Part shown: positions 62,632 through 64,000 of the stretch, in pieces
How positions within the stretch are numbered: the first letter of the stretch is position 1
Layout of the letters: each line of letters starts with the position of its first letter
Assembly (NCBI GenBank): GCA_947589305.1
Contig: CANQAP010000001.1
Coordinates: 310,001-374,000, forward strand
DNA length: 64,000 nucleotides
Source of the DNA: an uncultured Lachnospiraceae bacterium
Lineage (GTDB): Bacteria > Bacillota > Clostridia > Lachnospirales > Lachnospiraceae
Direction of reading: 5' to 3'
The notes under the pieces: generated by a model
Seen by the model: only the letters and a program-made list of their open reading frames with translations
What the model was told of the DNA's origin: nothing
Databases searched by the model: none
Translations under genes and position numbers: made by a program

Positions 62632-63852
62632 ATGAAAGAAAAAGTAGTACTGGCATACTCCGGCGGTTTGGATACGACCGCGATCATTCCTTGGCTAAAG
62701 GAAAACTTTGATTACGAAGTCATCTGTGCCTGCATTGATGTCGGACAGGAAAGCGAGCTGGACGGATTGGAGGAGCGTGCAAAATTATCCGGTGCGTCTA
62801 AATTATATATAGAAGATGTTGTGGATGAGTTCTGTGATGATTATGTCGTTCCGACCGTTATGGCAAACGGTGTTTACGAAAATAAATATCTGCTGGGTAC
62901 GTCCATGGCACGTCCGGTCATTGCCAAGCGTCTCGTGGAAATCGCCCGTAAAGAAGGGGCAAGCGCGATCTGCCACGGCGCGACGGGAAAAGGGAATGAT
63001 CAGGTTCGTTTTGAATTGACCATAAAGGCTCTTGCTCCGGATCTCAAGATCATTGCTGCGTGGAGACAGCCGGAATGGACATTGGATTCCCGGGAAGCAG
63101 AAATCGAATATTGTAAGCAACACGGCATCGATTTACCGTTCTCCGCCGATAACAGCTATAGCCGGGACCGGAATCTATGGCATATCAGCCATGAAGGTCT
63201 GGAACTGGAATCTCCTGCCAATATGCCGGATTATGACCACCTGCTTGTACTTGGCACATATCCGGAAAAGGCGCCGGACGAAGGAGAATATGTCACTATG
63301 ACATTTGAGAAAGGAGTACCGAAAAGCATCAACGGCACCGCTATGAAAGTCTCCGATATCATTCGTGAGTTAAACCGATTAGGCGGCAAACACGGCATCG
63401 GCATCGTTGACATTGTAGAAAACCGCGTTGTCGGCATGAAATCCCGCGGTGTCTATGAAACACCGGGCGGTACGATTTTAATGGAAGCCCATATGCAGTT
63501 AGAGGAATTGATCCTTGATCGGGATACCTTGGCATACAAGAAAATGATCGGAAACAAATTCGCCGATATGGTCTATGAAGGAAAATGGTTCTGCCCGTTA
63601 CGGGAGGCACTTCAAGCATTTATTGAAAAGACACAGGAACGGGTAACCGGAGAAGTAAAGTTTAAACTGTACAAAGGCAATATCATCAAAGCCGGCACCA
63701 CGTCTCCATATTCCCTTTATAGTGAAGAACTCGCCAGCTTTACGACCGGTGAATTATACGATCATAAAGATGCGGAAGGTTTTATCAATCTGTTCGGTTT
63801 ATCTATGAAAGTACGGGCTATGTTGGATGCCCAACGCGGCTCTGACAAATAA
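62632..63852 (+). CDS. argG: Argininosuccinate synthase
   Basis: ArgG joins citrulline and aspartate with ATP. The 406-residue protein has the ATP motif [15 protein letters not shown] near its start, then [19 protein letters not shown] and [25 protein letters not shown] precedes the ATG. It is divergent from argCJB across the operator; argH is not in the window. It is followed by a strong hairpin. Confidence 0.98.
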   Translation: MKEKVVLAYSGGLDTTAIIPWLKENFDYEVICACIDVGQESELDGLEERAKLSGASKLYIEDVVDEFCDDYVVPTVMANGVYENKYLLGTSMARPVIAKRLVEIARKEGASAICHGATGKGNDQVRFELTIKALAPDLKIIAAWRQPEWTLDSREAEIEYCKQHGIDLPFSADNSYSRDRNLWHISHEGLELESPANMPDYDHLLVLGTYPEKAPDEGEYVTMTFEKGVPKSINGTAMKVSDIIRELNRLGGKHGIGIVDIVENRVVGMKSRGVYETPGGTILMEAHMQLEELILDRDTLAYKKMIGNKFADMVYEGKWFCPLREALQAFIEKTQERVTGEVKFKLYKGNIIKAGTTSPYSLYSEELASFTTGELYDHKDAEGFINLFGLSMKVRAMLDAQRGSDK

Positions 63853-63903
63853 TCATTGTATCGTGGCTACAGCGTCTTTCGTTTGCTTGCTCACGAACAA
63901 ACA

Positions 63904-63950
63904 CCAAAACGGAACTGCAAGTCGTCATCGGCTTTGCAGTTCCGTTTTGG
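63904..63950 (+). terminator. Terminator-like hairpin after argG
   Basis: A perfect 17-bp stem (CCAAAACGGAACTGCAA with its complement at 63934-63950) around a 13-base loop, with A-rich and T-rich outer arms; the tail TTGTTT is a weak T-run. The rest of 63853-64000 shows no gene. Confidence 0.8.
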
Positions 63951-64000
63951 TTGTTTACCGGTTGTGTTCCGGAAAGAAATGATTACAGATACACCCCGTT

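Noticed and set aside
1-64000. Mobile element, prophage, defence island or RNA gene cluster
   Set aside because: All regions are occupied by conserved chromosomal genes in tight order; no transposase, integrase, phage structural gene, tRNA or rRNA was seen by reading.

Overview
The window looks like a chromosomal segment of a motile, spore-forming, Gram-positive anaerobe, most likely a Lachnospiraceae (Clostridia). The reasons are: a Bacillus/Clostridium-type fla/che operon placed directly after codY; sporulation and germination genes (gpr, spoIIP, a YlmC/YmxH-type PRC-barrel protein, a GerMN lipoprotein); an Rnf complex in C-D-G-E-A-B order; strong GGAGG-type ribosome binding sites; frequent TTG starts; and a moderate GC content. 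The genus cannot be fixed from the sequence alone. I see no tRNA, rRNA, insertion sequence, phage or CRISPR. No stretch over 300 bases lacks a gene.

Region 1 (1-22228, all minus strand) is one long flagellar operon. In transcription order it reads flgB-flgC-fliE-fliF-fliG-fliH-fliI-fliJ-ylxF-like-fliK-flgD-(TIGR02530 type)-flgE-flbD-motA-motB-fliL-fliM-fliY-cheY-fliO-fliP-fliQ-fliR-flhB-flhA-flhF (cut by the window edge). It encodes rod, MS-ring, switch, export gate and ATPase, hook, stator and CheY. A clear sigma-A promoter precedes flgB, with a hairpin in the roughly 130-base leader.

Region 2 (22245-28776, minus) holds codY, topA, dprA, a YifB/ComM AAA+ protein, nrdR and a ylmC/ymxH-type gene. 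The order dprA-topA-...-codY-flgB matches Bacillus subtilis, but without the trmFO-xerC-hslVU genes that lie between topA and codY there.

Region 3 (29004-36992) has one plus-strand membrane protein of unknown function facing an energy-conservation operon. That operon runs DUF1294-ApbE fusion, NusG domain II protein (EetA-like), Gx transporter family protein (EetB-like), rnfC, rnfD, rnfG, rnfE, rnfA, rnfB. The ApbE part can flavinylate RnfG and RnfD, whose target threonine motifs are visible. The fused DUF1294 domain and a cysteine-rich RnfE tail are unusual.

Region 4 (37086-45059) carries asnB, an acidic membrane protein of unknown function, a CPA2-type cation/proton antiporter, two different G3E (CobW/COG0523) GTPases, one with about 30 histidines in a row-like tract, and an argD-like aminotransferase.

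Region 5 (45155-57797) holds spoIIP-gpr (with a sigma-F/G-like promoter), rpsT, a PurF-like protein without its catalytic cysteine, holA, a GNAT acetyltransferase, and a comEA-RR-HK-GerMN lipoprotein-comEC cluster whose middle three genes copy the mtrA-mtrB-lpqB layout of Actinobacteria. A small YdcZ-type membrane protein follows. The holA-rpsT-gpr-spoIIP and comEA/comEC neighbourhood again resembles B. subtilis.

Region 6 (57867-64000) has an orphan lipoprotein solute-binding protein, then argC-argJ-argB (minus) divergent from argG (plus), with an ArgR-type operator between them.
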